DNA from: JBBDWK01 sp040902885
Lineage (GTDB): Bacteria > Acidobacteriota > Terriglobia > Bryobacterales > Bryobacteraceae
DNA length: 57,787 nt
Assembly: GCA_040902885.1 (NCBI GenBank)
Contig: JBBDWK010000113.1
Span: 1-57,787 of the forward strand
Direction: 5' to 3'
Shown here in pieces: positions 27,604 through 37,487 of this stretch. The notes below the pieces were generated by a model. That model was not told where the DNA came from. It saw only the letters and a list, made by a program, of their open reading frames with translations, and searched no databases. The translations under genes were made by a program, and so were the position numbers. The stretch's first letter is position 1. Each line of letters begins with the position of its first letter.

Positions 27604-30600
27604 TCAAAATAGAAGCTTCAACCCGAACTGGAGATTGCGAGGGCGTCCCGCATCCGCAATCCGCCCGAAGTTGATATTGCCAACCTGCGCGTTGGGTGCG
27701 CCGAATTGCGGCGTGTTGAAGAAGTTGAACGCTTCGAACCGGAACTGCGCGGCAATCCGTTCGGCAATGGAGAACCGCTTGAAGGCGGCAAAATCGACGT
27801 TCGCGCTGCCAGGCTGCTCCAGGATGTTGCGTCCCGCGTTGCCATAAGTGAACGGCGCATTCCGGACGAACGCGCCGGTATTGAAGAACCGGTCCAGCGT
27901 GCGCTCGGATCTGTCCAGCCGCCAGTCGCCGGCTACGTCCGGCCGGTTCGGATCGCCGGTGTTGGCCGGATCTCCCTGCACGGTCAGGTTGACCGGCTGT
28001 CCCGAGGTCAGCGTCACGATGCCGCCGAGCGACCAGCCGCCGAGCACGGCATTGCCAACGCCTCTCCAGGCTGAACCCCACGCCTTGCCGGGACCGAACG
28101 GAAGTTCGTACACATAGCTCGTCACGAACCGGTGCGCCAGGTGCTGGTTGTCCAGGCCGCGCTCGGCTCGCCGGTCCAGCGGATTCGGAGGACCGCCGCC
28201 AGCGCCCGGCGCGCTGCCCGAAGCGGAGAACCCGGAAACGTCGCCGATCGTCTTGGACCACATGTAGGAGGCCAGCATTGTGAAGCCGCCGGCAAAGCGC
28301 TTCTCCAGCCGCGTCTGAAGTGAGTGGAAGAGCGAGTTGCCGTCGAACTCGTGCCGGTTCATCTGGGCAAGGGGGCCGATGACTGTTTCGGTCCCCGGGT
28401 ACGCGATTGTCCGGTAGCGGCGCCGCGCGTTGATGTTGCCAGGCCCCGGAAGGGCGTAGTTGGCGTTCCACCGGTACACCAAGTGATTCGCCTTTGCCCC
28501 GTAATAGCCCGTCTCGAGCACCCAGTTGGACGCAAGCTGCCGCTGGATATTCAGATTCCACTGCTGGCCGACCGGCCAGTTGGCGTTGCGCTGGAAGCTG
28601 CTGAACACCAGGTTCGTCGCGCGTTCCGGCACGAGCAGATTCGCCGGCAATCCTTCGCGCAGGACGATGGTAGGCGTAACGCTGTCCGTGGTGAGTTGCA
28701 CCTTTGTGTGGAACGGCGGATTGTTCTGGATAAACTCCGCTCCGCCAGTGCCTTCCATCGCCGCGATGAAGATCCCGTAACCGCCCCGGACCACCGTCTG
28801 CCTGTCGCGCTGCCAGGCAAATCCGAACCGTGGCGCGAGCTGGCCCCGACCGGTATCGTACGTGGAACGATCGAGCGCGCTGCCGTCACGCGCCAGCCGC
28901 CACGCGGGTGTGGACGGGTCCGTGTCGATATCGAAGTTTGCGATTCCGTTGTTCTTCTCGTACCACGGCCGGTTACGCTCCACTCGTACACCGAAATTCA
29001 GCGTCAGGTTCGAACGCACCCGCCACTCATCGTTCGCGTAGAAGTGCGCGTGCATCGCCCGCAGCCGCATGTAGGTGTAGTTCGATGCGTTCGCCTGATT
29101 CGCGATTCCCAGCAGGAAGTCCGCGAACGGCCGCCCACCCTGGTTGTTTAGGGGGTTGCGCGTGTAGTTGCCGTTGAAGCTGAACACGCCGATCGACTGC
29201 TGTGGATTCGTAAGGAAGCTCTGCAGCCAGTAGAAATTGATCCCGAACTTCAGGGTGTGCGCGCCTTTCGTCCAGGTGGTGTCGTTAATTAACTGGCGCG
29301 TTTGAGAGTGGGCGATGTTCGGCACGTTGGCGCCCACCCCGAGACTCGTAACATCGCCGATATTGAAGGCGGGGGAACCGGCCAGGCTCTGATCCACGCC
29401 GCGCAGCCCCAGTTGCGAAGGAAGATTGTAGTCGATCGGTGAGAGCCGGTCTGTGAAGATGCCGTTCCATCCCACGCGGCTCGAGGACACCACCGCAGGC
29501 GAAAAAATGTGATTCCAGACCAGCACCGTGTTCCGCCCGTCGTGCTGGAACGGAGTCAGGTTATCGCCCCCGGCGAGTGCCGGCGGCGGCAGACTCGGCG
29601 ACGAAGGTTCGTCTTCGTGCTGCCAGCTCATTCGATAGTAGATCGAGTCCGCGGACCCGATCGTATGGTCCACGCGCACGTCGAACCGGTTATTGTCTTC
29701 GGGGTTGGCTGGGTTGTAGAGAAAGTTCTGCGTGAGACGATCGTTCTGCGGGGCTGGATAAGTCGCCGCCACTTGCACCGCGATCGGATCAATCCGGTTT
29801 GCCGGGATCACGTTATCCGGAAACGGCTGCCGCGTCCGGGTGGTCGCGTCGTACGTCGACGGATCGTAGATGGTGACTCCGGTGTCACGGAAATCGCCGG
29901 TCCGCTGCGCTATCGTCGGAATGGTGTTGTTCACGGTGCGCGACTCGCGAATCCGCGTCCCCTCGTAGTTCGCGAACCAGAAGGTGCGGTTTTTCACTAT
30001 CGGACCGCCCGCCGCGAAGCCGAATTGACTCCGCTTGAACGGCGGCTTCGGCTGGTTCGGCAGGTCGAAAAAGTTCTTGGCGTCCAGTTTGTCGTTCCGC
30101 AGGAAGCCGAACACGGTTCCGTGCAGGTCGTTCGTGCCACTCTTGATGGTGACGTTCACCACGCCGCCGAGCGCGCGCCCGTATTCGGCCGAGAACGCAT
30201 TCGTGAAGACCTTGAATTCCTGAATGGCGTCCACCGAGGGCTGCATCGCTTCGGCGCGCCGGCCCTGCGCCGCGATCTGCATGTTGTTGTTGTCCAGGCC
30301 ATCGAGGAGATAGTTGTTCTGTGAAACACGCTGTCCCGAGGCGCTGAACCCGCCGAAACGTCCGCCGATCGGTTGCAGAGCGCCGGCCGAAAGCAGTGCG
30401 AGCTGCTTGTAATCGCGCCCGTTCAGCGGGATGTCCACGATCTTACGGTTATCGATCACCTGTCCCTGCGCCGCGTTCGTCGTCTCGAGCAGCGGCGCGT
30501 CGGCCGTAACGTTGATCGATTCGGCGACCGATCCGACCTCCAGCGTCAGGTCCACGTCCGCCGTTTCGGCGATCTGCAAAACAATGCCGCTGCGGACGAT

Positions 30601-30846
30601 ACGCTTAAATCCGCTGGCCTCCACGTCAACCCGGTACTCGCCCACGCGAAGGTTCACTGCGAGATACCGCCCCGTCGCATCGGTCTGCCACGCGGTCGAG
30701 ACGTTCGTGGCAACGTGGGTCACCGTCACGACGGCGCCAGGAATCCGGCTCCCGGATGAGTCCGTCACCGTGCCTGCGATACGTCCGGTTTCAACTTGCG
30801 CCATCAGCCCGGAGGCGGCGGCCAAAAACAGAACAAGACGTGGCAC
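27604..30846 (-). CDS. Oar-like TonB-dependent transporter 2, coupled to bicupin
   Basis: A 1,080-aa outer-membrane transporter starting with GTG at 30846, one nt after the bicupin stop codon, so translation is probably coupled. Sec signal MPRLVLFLAAASGLMAQ; carboxypeptidase-regulatory domain at about 20-105 (GTVTDSSGSRIPGAVVTVTH); plug with IPLNGRDYKQLALLSAGA; barrel ending in QFGLKLLF. IPLNGR before the plug is typical of this family. The genetic link makes joint function with the periplasmic bicupin likely. The ligand is unknown. Confidence 0.93.
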   Translation of the reverse strand: MPRLVLFLAAASGLMAQVETGRIAGTVTDSSGSRIPGAVVTVTHVATNVSTAWQTDATGRYLAVNLRVGEYRVDVEASGFKRIVRSGIVLQIAETADVDLTLEVGSVAESINVTADAPLLETTNAAQGQVIDNRKIVDIPLNGRDYKQLALLSAGALQPIGGRFGGFSASGQRVSQNNYLLDGLDNNNMQIAAQGRRAEAMQPSVDAIQEFKVFTNAFSAEYGRALGGVVNVTIKSGTNDLHGTVFGFLRNDKLDAKNFFDLPNQPKPPFKRSQFGFAAGGPIVKNRTFWFANYEGTRIRESRTVNNTIPTIAQRTGDFRDTGVTIYDPSTYDATTRTRQPFPDNVIPANRIDPIAVQVAATYPAPQNDRLTQNFLYNPANPEDNNRFDVRVDHTIGSADSIYYRMSWQHEDEPSSPSLPPPALAGGDNLTPFQHDGRNTVLVWNHIFSPAVVSSSRVGWNGIFTDRLSPIDYNLPSQLGLRGVDQSLAGSPAFNIGDVTSLGVGANVPNIAHSQTRQLINDTTWTKGAHTLKFGINFYWLQSFLTNPQQSIGVFSFNGNYTRNPLNNQGGRPFADFLLGIANQANASNYTYMRLRAMHAHFYANDEWRVRSNLTLNFGVRVERNRPWYEKNNGIANFDIDTDPSTPAWRLARDGSALDRSTYDTGRGQLAPRFGFAWQRDRQTVVRGGYGIFIAAMEGTGGAEFIQNNPPFHTKVQLTTDSVTPTIVLREGLPANLLVPERATNLVFSSFQRNANWPVGQQWNLNIQRQLASNWVLETGYYGAKANHLVYRWNANYALPGPGNINARRRYRTIAYPGTETVIGPLAQMNRHEFDGNSLFHSLQTRLEKRFAGGFTMLASYMWSKTIGDVSGFSASGSAPGAGGGPPNPLDRRAERGLDNQHLAHRFVTSYVYELPFGPGKAWGSAWRGVGNAVLGGWSLGGIVTLTSGQPVNLTVQGDPANTGDPNRPDVAGDWRLDRSERTLDRFFNTGAFVRNAPFTYGNAGRNILEQPGSANVDFAAFKRFSIAERIAAQFRFEAFNFFNTPQFGAPNAQVGNINFGRIADAGRPRNLQFGLKLLF

Positions 30847-30847
30847 A

Positions 30848-31699
30848 CTAATCCAGCACGCCCTTCATCCGGGACACGCCCACCACCATCAGTTCCAGAT
30901 CCTCCGAGCCCGTGTTCTCGAATGAAGACCGGTCCGTCATCAGCACCGGCACGGCATCGCCCTTGCGGATCGTCGCCGTTTCCTCGCCCACCTTCACTCT
31001 GCCCTCGCCGTTCATCACGTAGTAAAACTCCTCCACGTTGACGTGCGGCTTCGGCCCAGTCGAGGTGCCCGCGGGCAGCACCAGGTGGTCCACGTAAGAC
31101 CAGTTGGTGAAGAACACCTCGGGCTGCAGCGCGCGCCGGTACTGCGCCGTCCCCCTGCCGCCGTGCAGCGCCTCCACCGGCCGGAGAAGCTTCTTATCCA
31201 GACGCATCTGGATGAACACCGGCCGCCGGTCGAGCTGCACATCGACGCGGTCGTCGCCCAGGTCGGTCGCGTCGTACTTGCCCTTCACCGAGCCCACCGC
31301 GATGTTCATCCATTCCGTGGGCTTGTCGGTCGGGTTGTAGATGGCGTGCGAGCGGCCCATGCGGCACGGCGCCCCAGCCGGTCCTTCCAGGCGGGCCGTC
31401 CGCCCGTCGATGGTGAACTGCGCCTCGTTGTCGAAGATGACGAACATCTCCTCCATCTGGTTGTGGTAGTGGTGCCCGATGCCTCCCTTCGGCGGGATCA
31501 CGCCGCGATGGAGAAAAATCAGATTGGTGTTCAGCGCGAAGGCGTCGAACAGACCCTGGTAGTGCAGTTCGCCCGCTCCGCCGTGCACGTGCTTCGCCTG
31601 CCGGTATTTGGAAGGATCGGTATGCGCAACGCGTTCGGCCAGCGGCTCGCGCGCCGCCAGCGAAATCGCCATCGCGAAAAGCACCATCAGAAGTTTCAT
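30848..31699 (-). CDS. Periplasmic bicupin protein
   Basis: A 283-aa protein with a Sec signal (MKLLMVLFAMAISLA) and two cupin domains. The first (about 55-150) has the metal-binding pattern GHHYHNQMEEMFVIF followed by a His in GRSHAIYNPTD. The second (about 205-275) has GPKPHVNVEEFYYVMNGEGRVKVG, where only one His of the pair is obvious. It may be an exported dioxygenase, isomerase or sugar-binding cupin. It lies 32 nt after transporter 3 and 1 nt before transporter 2, so all three form one unit. Overall fold confidence is high; activity is unknown. Confidence 0.85.
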   Translation of the reverse strand: MKLLMVLFAMAISLAAREPLAERVAHTDPSKYRQAKHVHGGAGELHYQGLFDAFALNTNLIFLHRGVIPPKGGIGHHYHNQMEEMFVIFDNEAQFTIDGRTARLEGPAGAPCRMGRSHAIYNPTDKPTEWMNIAVGSVKGKYDATDLGDDRVDVQLDRRPVFIQMRLDKKLLRPVEALHGGRGTAQYRRALQPEVFFTNWSYVDHLVLPAGTSTGPKPHVNVEEFYYVMNGEGRVKVGEETATIRKGDAVPVLMTDRSSFENTGSEDLELMVVGVSRMKGVLD

Positions 31700-31731
31700 C
31701 GTTAACCTCCGCGCCTCACCCGTTCAACCTA

Positions 31732-34700
31732 TTAGAACTGCAACCGAAGCGCAAGTTGCAATTGCCGCGGATTGCCCACCGTGCTGTTGATGATGCCAGC
31801 CTGGGCGGCGCCAATCGAGGCGTTCGGCAGACCGAACTGGGGCGTGTTGAACAGATTGAACGCCTCGGCGCGGAACTGGAGCTTCATCTCCTCGTGGAAG
31901 GCAAAATCCTTGAACAGCGAAAAGTCGAAGTTCACGCGGCCCGGGCCAAACAGCGTATTGCGCCCCAGGTTGCCGAAGGTGTGCAGCGGCGGCGTTCCGA
32001 AGGCCGTGACGTCAAACCAGCGCTGCAGGCTCCGCTCGCCGGCTGGCAGCGTGGCGTCCCGGATGCCGTCGGGACGGCTGCCGCAGCAGTTGGTCGTCGG
32101 CACCTGCAGGCCCGGCGTGAACGGCAGGCCGCTCTGTATAGTCGTGATGCCGTTGGTCTGCCATCCGCCCAACAGGAAGTTCGCCGCGCCGCCGCGGTTC
32201 ATCATCGCCCGGCCCCTGCCGAACGGCAGCCGGTAGGTATAGCTGGCGGTCAGACGATGGCGCATGTCGAAGGATGCGTTGCCGCGCTCCGCGGCCCGAT
32301 TGCGCGAGTCCTGCGGCGTGCCCGTTCCGCCTCCGAACTCGGTGCCCACGTTATCGATCGAGTGTCCCCAGGTGTAGCCCAGAAGCAGGCCGAGCCCGTG
32401 CGACATGCGCTTCTCGACCGTCAACTGGAACGCGTGGTAGCTGCTCAATCCGTCGGACACCGCATACGTGATGCCGAACAGGTCGGGCCGCACGCCGAAG
32501 AACGGACGGCGCTGTGCCAGGCCTCCCGGACCGGGAACGGGCTGGTTGAGGTCGAACGTAGTGCCCAGCCGCCGTCCCAGGTTGCCCACAAACGCCGCCT
32601 TGATCAGCGTGGATCCGGGAAGCTCGTGCTCCAGCGTAAGGTTGTATTGCTGCGCGTACGCGCTCCGGTAATCCGGGGACACGCCCACCACGCCGCCCGT
32701 CGGATTCTTCGCCGCGTCGAAGTTCACCACGGGAGGCGCCGGAAATCCGTCGCTGATCTTCGGGCCCACATCGATATTGCCGCCCTGGAACACCGTGTTG
32801 ATCGGTCCGAAGGGAATGTGCCGCTGCAGGCGCAGCAGCGCGCCGCCGTTGCCATTGGGATTGAAGAAGATGCCGTAGCCTCCCCGTAGGACCGTCCGGG
32901 ACATGGCGTGATACGCGAAGCCAAAACGCGGCGCGAAGTTGCGGAAGTCGCGCTGTATCCCCGCGCGGCTGTCCACTCCGTCGCGGCCCGCGATCAGCAC
33001 GGTCGCCGTGGCGGCGTCGAAGTTCGCCCAACGGTTGGCCACCTCGCTATACGGGCTGTAATATTCCCAGCGCATGCCAAGGTTCAGCGTCAGCTTGCGC
33101 GTTGCCCGCCAGTCGTCCGCGAAGTAGAGGCCGGTCTCGATGCCGCGCGCGCCGATCCACGCCAGCGTGTAGTCCTGCTCCACAAAAGTCGGATAGCCCA
33201 GCAGGAAGGTTGCGATCACGTGTCCCGTGTTGTTCACGCCCGGCTGGTTGGTGAACGCCGGCCCGAAGTTGAAGCGCCCGTTTCCGCGGTTGGTCTGGTA
33301 TTCTGTGATCTGCCGCCGCCGGATGTCGCCCCCGAACTTCAGCGTGTGCGCACCGCGCGTGAAGGTCATGTTATCCACGTACTGGAAGGTGTTCATGCGC
33401 CGGAAAATCGGCAGCGAGCGGCTGTGTCCCACACCCGTATAGTTCGACAGGTTGATGATCGGCAGCACCGCTTCGTTCGGCGACACATTCGAATTCGGGA
33501 TGCCCAGCTTGTTGCCGAGATTCAGGCCAGGCTCGTAGCCTAACGCCGTGTAGTCGAGCACGAAGCGGTTGAATCCCACACGCAGCTCGTTGATGAGGCG
33601 CGGCGAGAACACATGAACGTGACTGGCCACGGCGTGCTGCACGGGAGTGAACGACGGTCCGGCAAATGAATCCTCGTTCCCTACAGTCACCGGACCGGGC
33701 AGCCCTTCAATCTGCACCGCCGGGAAGGTGTCCGGCACGATGGTCTCGGTGTGTTGAATGGACCAGCGAGCGAAGAACGTGTCCTGCTGCGTGAACTGAT
33801 GGTCGACGCGCACATCGCCCTGGTTCCAGTCCTGTTTTTGGTTCAGGTTGCTGGTGTAGTTGTTCACCGAGCGTGCGAACTGCGGCAGAGGGTATGCGTT
33901 CACCAGCTTTCGAGAGACCGGATCGAAGCGCGCGGCCGGAATGCGGTTGTTCGGAAATGGGTCGCGGATAAAGCCGCCCGCGCCATTGGACCGTGTCGTG
34001 AGGGGATCGAAGATGCCGTTCTCGCCCGTGAAATCGCCCGCGCGCATGTTCGGAGTGGCCACGCTGGTGTTGAGGGTCCGCAGCTCGCTCCTGCGGAAGC
34101 CTTCGTAGTCCACGAAGAAAAACGTCCGGTTCTTTCCGTTATACGCGCGGGGGATGATGACCGGCCCGCCAAAGGAACCGCCGAACTGGTTGTACCGGAA
34201 GGTTGGGAAGGGAGTTCCCCTCGGGTTGAAGAAGTTGCGGGCGTCCATGGCGGAGTTGCGCAAAAACTCGAATGCGCTTCCGTGAAACTGGTTGGTTCCC
34301 GACTTGGTAACCACATCCACCACCGCGCCCGAGTTGCGTCCCAGGTCGGCGCTATAAAGATTGGTCTGGACTTTGAACTCCTTGATGGCCTCCACGCCCG
34401 GCCGCAGCACGATGGAGAGCGTCAGCCGGTCGTTGTTGTCCACGCCGTCGAAGAGGAAGTTGTTCGAGCCTTCGCGGTTGCCGTTGGAGAAGATCTCGGT
34501 CCCCGGCCTGCGGTCGTCCGGGCGCGTGCCGCTCATAATGGTGCCGCTGGTGCTGAAGCCAGTGCCGTTGACGCCCGGCGAAAGAATCGCCAACTGCACA
34601 AAGTTGCGGCCGTTCAACGGCAACTCGCCCACGAACTGTTCGGCGATCACGCTGCCCAGCGAAGACGACTGGCTTTCCAGCAGCGGCGCGGCCGCCGCCA

Positions 34701-35052
34701 CTTCAATGCTCTCGTTGACCTGGCCCACCTGCAGCGTAAAGTCCAGCTTGGCACGCTGGTTCACTTGCAGGGTGATATTGCTCTGGACGATTCTGCGAAA
34801 GCCCTCCGCCTCCACCGTCATGTTATAGGAGCCGGGCGGCAGCAGGGTCATGATATATGCGCCGGCGACATCGCTAACCGCTTCACGGGTAAGACCCGTA
34901 GCAGCGTTTGCGGCCACCACTTTGGCATTGGCAACGGCCGCCCCGGTGGCATCCACCACCGAACCGTTCAACTCCGCGGTGCTCACCTGCGCGGGTCCGT
35001 AGCGCAGGAAGATCGCAACGATACCTAGAAACAGCAATAGAACGTTCTTCAT
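31732..35052 (-). CDS. Oar-like TonB-dependent transporter 3
   Basis: A 1,106-aa outer-membrane transporter, first gene of the transporter-bicupin-transporter unit. Sec signal MKNVLLLFLGIVAIFL; carboxypeptidase-regulatory domain at about 28-112 (GSVVDATGAAVANAKVVAAN then LLPPGSYNMTVEAEGF); plug with ELPLNGRNFVQLAILSPGV; barrel ending in LALRLQF. A perfect AGGAGGT (35070-35064) lies 11 nt before the ATG. The barrel keeps the family anchors (GTNQFHGSAFEFLRNSAMDARNFF, then YNQFGGSFGGPV) also seen in the other three paralogues here. Confidence 0.93.
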   Translation of the reverse strand: MKNVLLLFLGIVAIFLRYGPAQVSTAELNGSVVDATGAAVANAKVVAANAATGLTREAVSDVAGAYIMTLLPPGSYNMTVEAEGFRRIVQSNITLQVNQRAKLDFTLQVGQVNESIEVAAAAPLLESQSSSLGSVIAEQFVGELPLNGRNFVQLAILSPGVNGTGFSTSGTIMSGTRPDDRRPGTEIFSNGNREGSNNFLFDGVDNNDRLTLSIVLRPGVEAIKEFKVQTNLYSADLGRNSGAVVDVVTKSGTNQFHGSAFEFLRNSAMDARNFFNPRGTPFPTFRYNQFGGSFGGPVIIPRAYNGKNRTFFFVDYEGFRRSELRTLNTSVATPNMRAGDFTGENGIFDPLTTRSNGAGGFIRDPFPNNRIPAARFDPVSRKLVNAYPLPQFARSVNNYTSNLNQKQDWNQGDVRVDHQFTQQDTFFARWSIQHTETIVPDTFPAVQIEGLPGPVTVGNEDSFAGPSFTPVQHAVASHVHVFSPRLINELRVGFNRFVLDYTALGYEPGLNLGNKLGIPNSNVSPNEAVLPIINLSNYTGVGHSRSLPIFRRMNTFQYVDNMTFTRGAHTLKFGGDIRRRQITEYQTNRGNGRFNFGPAFTNQPGVNNTGHVIATFLLGYPTFVEQDYTLAWIGARGIETGLYFADDWRATRKLTLNLGMRWEYYSPYSEVANRWANFDAATATVLIAGRDGVDSRAGIQRDFRNFAPRFGFAYHAMSRTVLRGGYGIFFNPNGNGGALLRLQRHIPFGPINTVFQGGNIDVGPKISDGFPAPPVVNFDAAKNPTGGVVGVSPDYRSAYAQQYNLTLEHELPGSTLIKAAFVGNLGRRLGTTFDLNQPVPGPGGLAQRRPFFGVRPDLFGITYAVSDGLSSYHAFQLTVEKRMSHGLGLLLGYTWGHSIDNVGTEFGGGTGTPQDSRNRAAERGNASFDMRHRLTASYTYRLPFGRGRAMMNRGGAANFLLGGWQTNGITTIQSGLPFTPGLQVPTTNCCGSRPDGIRDATLPAGERSLQRWFDVTAFGTPPLHTFGNLGRNTLFGPGRVNFDFSLFKDFAFHEEMKLQFRAEAFNLFNTPQFGLPNASIGAAQAGIINSTVGNPRQLQLALRLQF

Positions 35053-35082
35053 GGAACTGGTAGACCTCCTGAGATGTACCTA

Positions 35083-35112
35083 ATTATATAGTCTCCGCGC
35101 CTCGGCGGTGAA
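35083..35112 (-). promoter_or_regulatory. Candidate promoter partly built from a REP-type repeat
   Basis: On the minus strand TTCACC (35112-35107) and a perfect TATAAT (35088-35083) are 18 nt apart, about 30 nt before the transporter 3 start. The spacer and -35 are formed by a copy of the repeat also present at 14418-14439, so the element may supply part of the promoter. Confidence 0.4.
35093..35112. repeat. Short copy of the 14369-14439 repeat arm
   Basis: The sequence ctccgcgcctcggcggt matches the right arm of the inverted repeat in the ankyrin gene except that one atctcggc unit is missing. It lies between ftsK and transporter 3. Confidence 0.65.
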
Positions 35113-35120
35113 GTCGTTGC

Positions 35121-37487
35121 CTATCTCACCTGGTCCTCAACCTCGCGCAGCCAGTCGGGCCGTTTCAGGACTTCCCGCGGCTTGCTGCCGTCCGGCGGTC
35201 CGATGATCCCGTCGCGGTACATCGTGTCCAGAATCCGCGCCGCCCGTCCGTAACCCAGCCGCAACCGCCTCTGCAGTGTGGAGGTGGAGGCTTTGCCCAT
35301 CTCGAGCACTACGCGCAGGGCCTCTTCGTACATGGGATCCTGCCCGTCGGCAGGCGCCTCGCCCTCGGCTTCGCCGCCATCGTCGGCCGGAGGCGCAAGC
35401 AGGAAGGACTGGTCGTATTCCGGCGCCGCCTGCCGCTTCCAGAACTCCACCACCCGGTTGATCTCCGTCTCCGTCACGAACGCGCCGTGTACGCGCGTCA
35501 GCCGCGAGCTGCCCGGGGGTAGAAACAGCATGTCCCCGCGCCCCAGCAGATGCTCCGAGCCCATCACATCGAGAATGGTCCGCGAGTCCACGCGCGTGGC
35601 CACCCGGAAACTGATGCGCGCCGGGAAATTGGCCTTGATCAGTCCGGTGATCACGTCCACGCTCGGACGCTGCGTAGCCAGTACCAGGTGCATGCCTACG
35701 GCGCGCGCCATCTGTGCCAGCCGCGTCACGGACTCTTCCACGTTCCGCCCTTCCAGCATCATCAGGTCGGCTAACTCGTCGATGAGGATCAGAATGAAGG
35801 GCAGCGTCTGCAGCTCTTCCTGCGGCGCCTCCCCCTCCTCCTGGAACAGATTCAGCGGCGCTTCCCGCAGCTTGCGGATCTTCTTGTTGTACTGGTCTAT
35901 GTTGCGCACGCCTTGCTCGGCCATCAGCCGCAGCCGCCGCTCCATCTCGAGCACCGCGTTCTTCAACGCATAGGTCGCCTTTTTGGGGTCCGTGATCACG
36001 GGTGTCAACAGGTGCGGAATGCCTTCGTACAGCCCCAGCTCCAGGCGCTTGGGGTCCACCATGATCAGACGCACCTCTTCCGGCGTCGATTTATAGAGGA
36101 TAGACATGATCATGGAGTTGACCATCACGCTCTTGCCCGAGCCCGTGGACCCGGCGATCAGCAGGTGCGGCATGCTGTCGAGCGAAGCCACCTTAATGCG
36201 CCCGTTGATGTCCTTGCCGAGCGAGATGGTCAGGTGCGAGGGCGAGTTGATGAAGTCCTCCGACTCCAGCACCTGCCGCAGACTGATGACTTCACGCTTC
36301 GAATTTGGCACCTCGATGCCTACTGTCGGCTTGCCGGGGATGCGTTCGATCAGAATCGACTCGGCGTGCAATCCGAGGCACAAATCTTCCGTCAGCGTGG
36401 TGATGCGGCTGTACTTGATCCCGGCTTCGGGTTTGAATTCGAAGGTGGTCACCACCGGCCCCGGATTGATCTGCACAACCGAACCGAGCACGTTGAACTC
36501 TTCGAACTTGGCCTTGATGCGCGCCGCCGTGTCCTTCAGTTCCTGCTCGTCGAAGGCGCTTCTTCCGGGCGGTTCGTTCAGCAGATCGGTAGGCGGAGTC
36601 TGGTAAGCAGTAGAAGGCCGTGAGGTCTTCGCGTTGCGCGCCGGCGCCGGCTTCTCGGCGGGCTCCCGCTCCAGGCGCTCCGCTGGAAGCTCTTCCAGCG
36701 GGCAGATCGGAATTTCGTCGAGGTCGAAAGGCGGCGCGTCTTCAGGTGTTGGGGCCGGCTCCGCTGCCGCACGCCGTCGCGAAGCCCGCGGTGGCTCCGT
36801 TTCCGCCTCTACCGCCACCTCTGGGTCCCGCGCCGCCCTGCGGGCGGCTCGCTGCTGAGCCCTTCTCTCGGCCCGTTCCTGCGCCAGTCGCCGCCTCCCG
36901 GCGAGCCACACCTGCCACCGCGCACCGATTTTCTGCCACCACCGGATCGGCCGGTCAAACCATTGCCGCAGCTTCGAAACCGTGAACGTCGAGATCAGGT
37001 AGATGGAGACCAGCAGAGCCGTGACCGTGGTGATCACCGCCCCGGTGAGATTCAGCGTCTCCCGGAGATAGCCGGCCGCCAGGCGCCCTGCCAGACCGCC
37101 CAGCGAGACCGTGCCGTTAAAGAGCCGCCATTCAGGCGTCAGCGAGAAGACCGCCGTTGCGCTCGCTACGAACAGGAGCGACCCGATAACCTTCGCCACG
37201 GGCGCCTCCACGTTCTCCGAGCGCACCCACTTCCACCCCAGCAGAAACAGCAGGACCGGAAAAGCGAAACTTACCAGGCCGAATATCTGATAACAGAGAT
37301 CCGACGCGTATGCGCCCGGATACCCGATCAGGTTCAGCGGACGCACTTCTCCCGTGGCGGAGTTCCATGAGGGATCTTCGGCGTGATAGGACACCAGGCC
37401 GAGCCAGAGAAGCAGCCCAAGCGAGAGCAGAAGAAGGCCGACGACCTCATTCAGCCGTTTGTGTTGGGTCGGTGATATTAGCTTCAT
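35121..37487 (-). CDS. ftsK: DNA translocase FtsK/SpoIIIE
   Basis: Membrane-anchored DNA pump that moves chromosome ends through the closing division septum. From the ATG at 37487 (MKLISPTQHKRLNEV) it has 788 aa; a longer frame back to 37613 adds a non-conserved leader and would overlap uppP. Four to five membrane segments occupy about 1-185, followed by a basic, Arg/Ala/Pro-rich linker. The motor has Walker A in AGSTGSGKSVM and Walker B in ILILIDELADLM. The C-terminal winged-helix gamma domain (YEEALRVVLEMGKASTSTLQ) reads orientation sequences. Its ATG overlaps the uppP stop as ATGA. Confidence 0.95.
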   Translation of the reverse strand: MKLISPTQHKRLNEVVGLLLLSLGLLLWLGLVSYHAEDPSWNSATGEVRPLNLIGYPGAYASDLCYQIFGLVSFAFPVLLFLLGWKWVRSENVEAPVAKVIGSLLFVASATAVFSLTPEWRLFNGTVSLGGLAGRLAAGYLRETLNLTGAVITTVTALLVSIYLISTFTVSKLRQWFDRPIRWWQKIGARWQVWLAGRRRLAQERAERRAQQRAARRAARDPEVAVEAETEPPRASRRRAAAEPAPTPEDAPPFDLDEIPICPLEELPAERLEREPAEKPAPARNAKTSRPSTAYQTPPTDLLNEPPGRSAFDEQELKDTAARIKAKFEEFNVLGSVVQINPGPVVTTFEFKPEAGIKYSRITTLTEDLCLGLHAESILIERIPGKPTVGIEVPNSKREVISLRQVLESEDFINSPSHLTISLGKDINGRIKVASLDSMPHLLIAGSTGSGKSVMVNSMIMSILYKSTPEEVRLIMVDPKRLELGLYEGIPHLLTPVITDPKKATYALKNAVLEMERRLRLMAEQGVRNIDQYNKKIRKLREAPLNLFQEEGEAPQEELQTLPFILILIDELADLMMLEGRNVEESVTRLAQMARAVGMHLVLATQRPSVDVITGLIKANFPARISFRVATRVDSRTILDVMGSEHLLGRGDMLFLPPGSSRLTRVHGAFVTETEINRVVEFWKRQAAPEYDQSFLLAPPADDGGEAEGEAPADGQDPMYEEALRVVLEMGKASTSTLQRRLRLGYGRAARILDTMYRDGIIGPPDGSKPREVLKRPDWLREVEDQVR

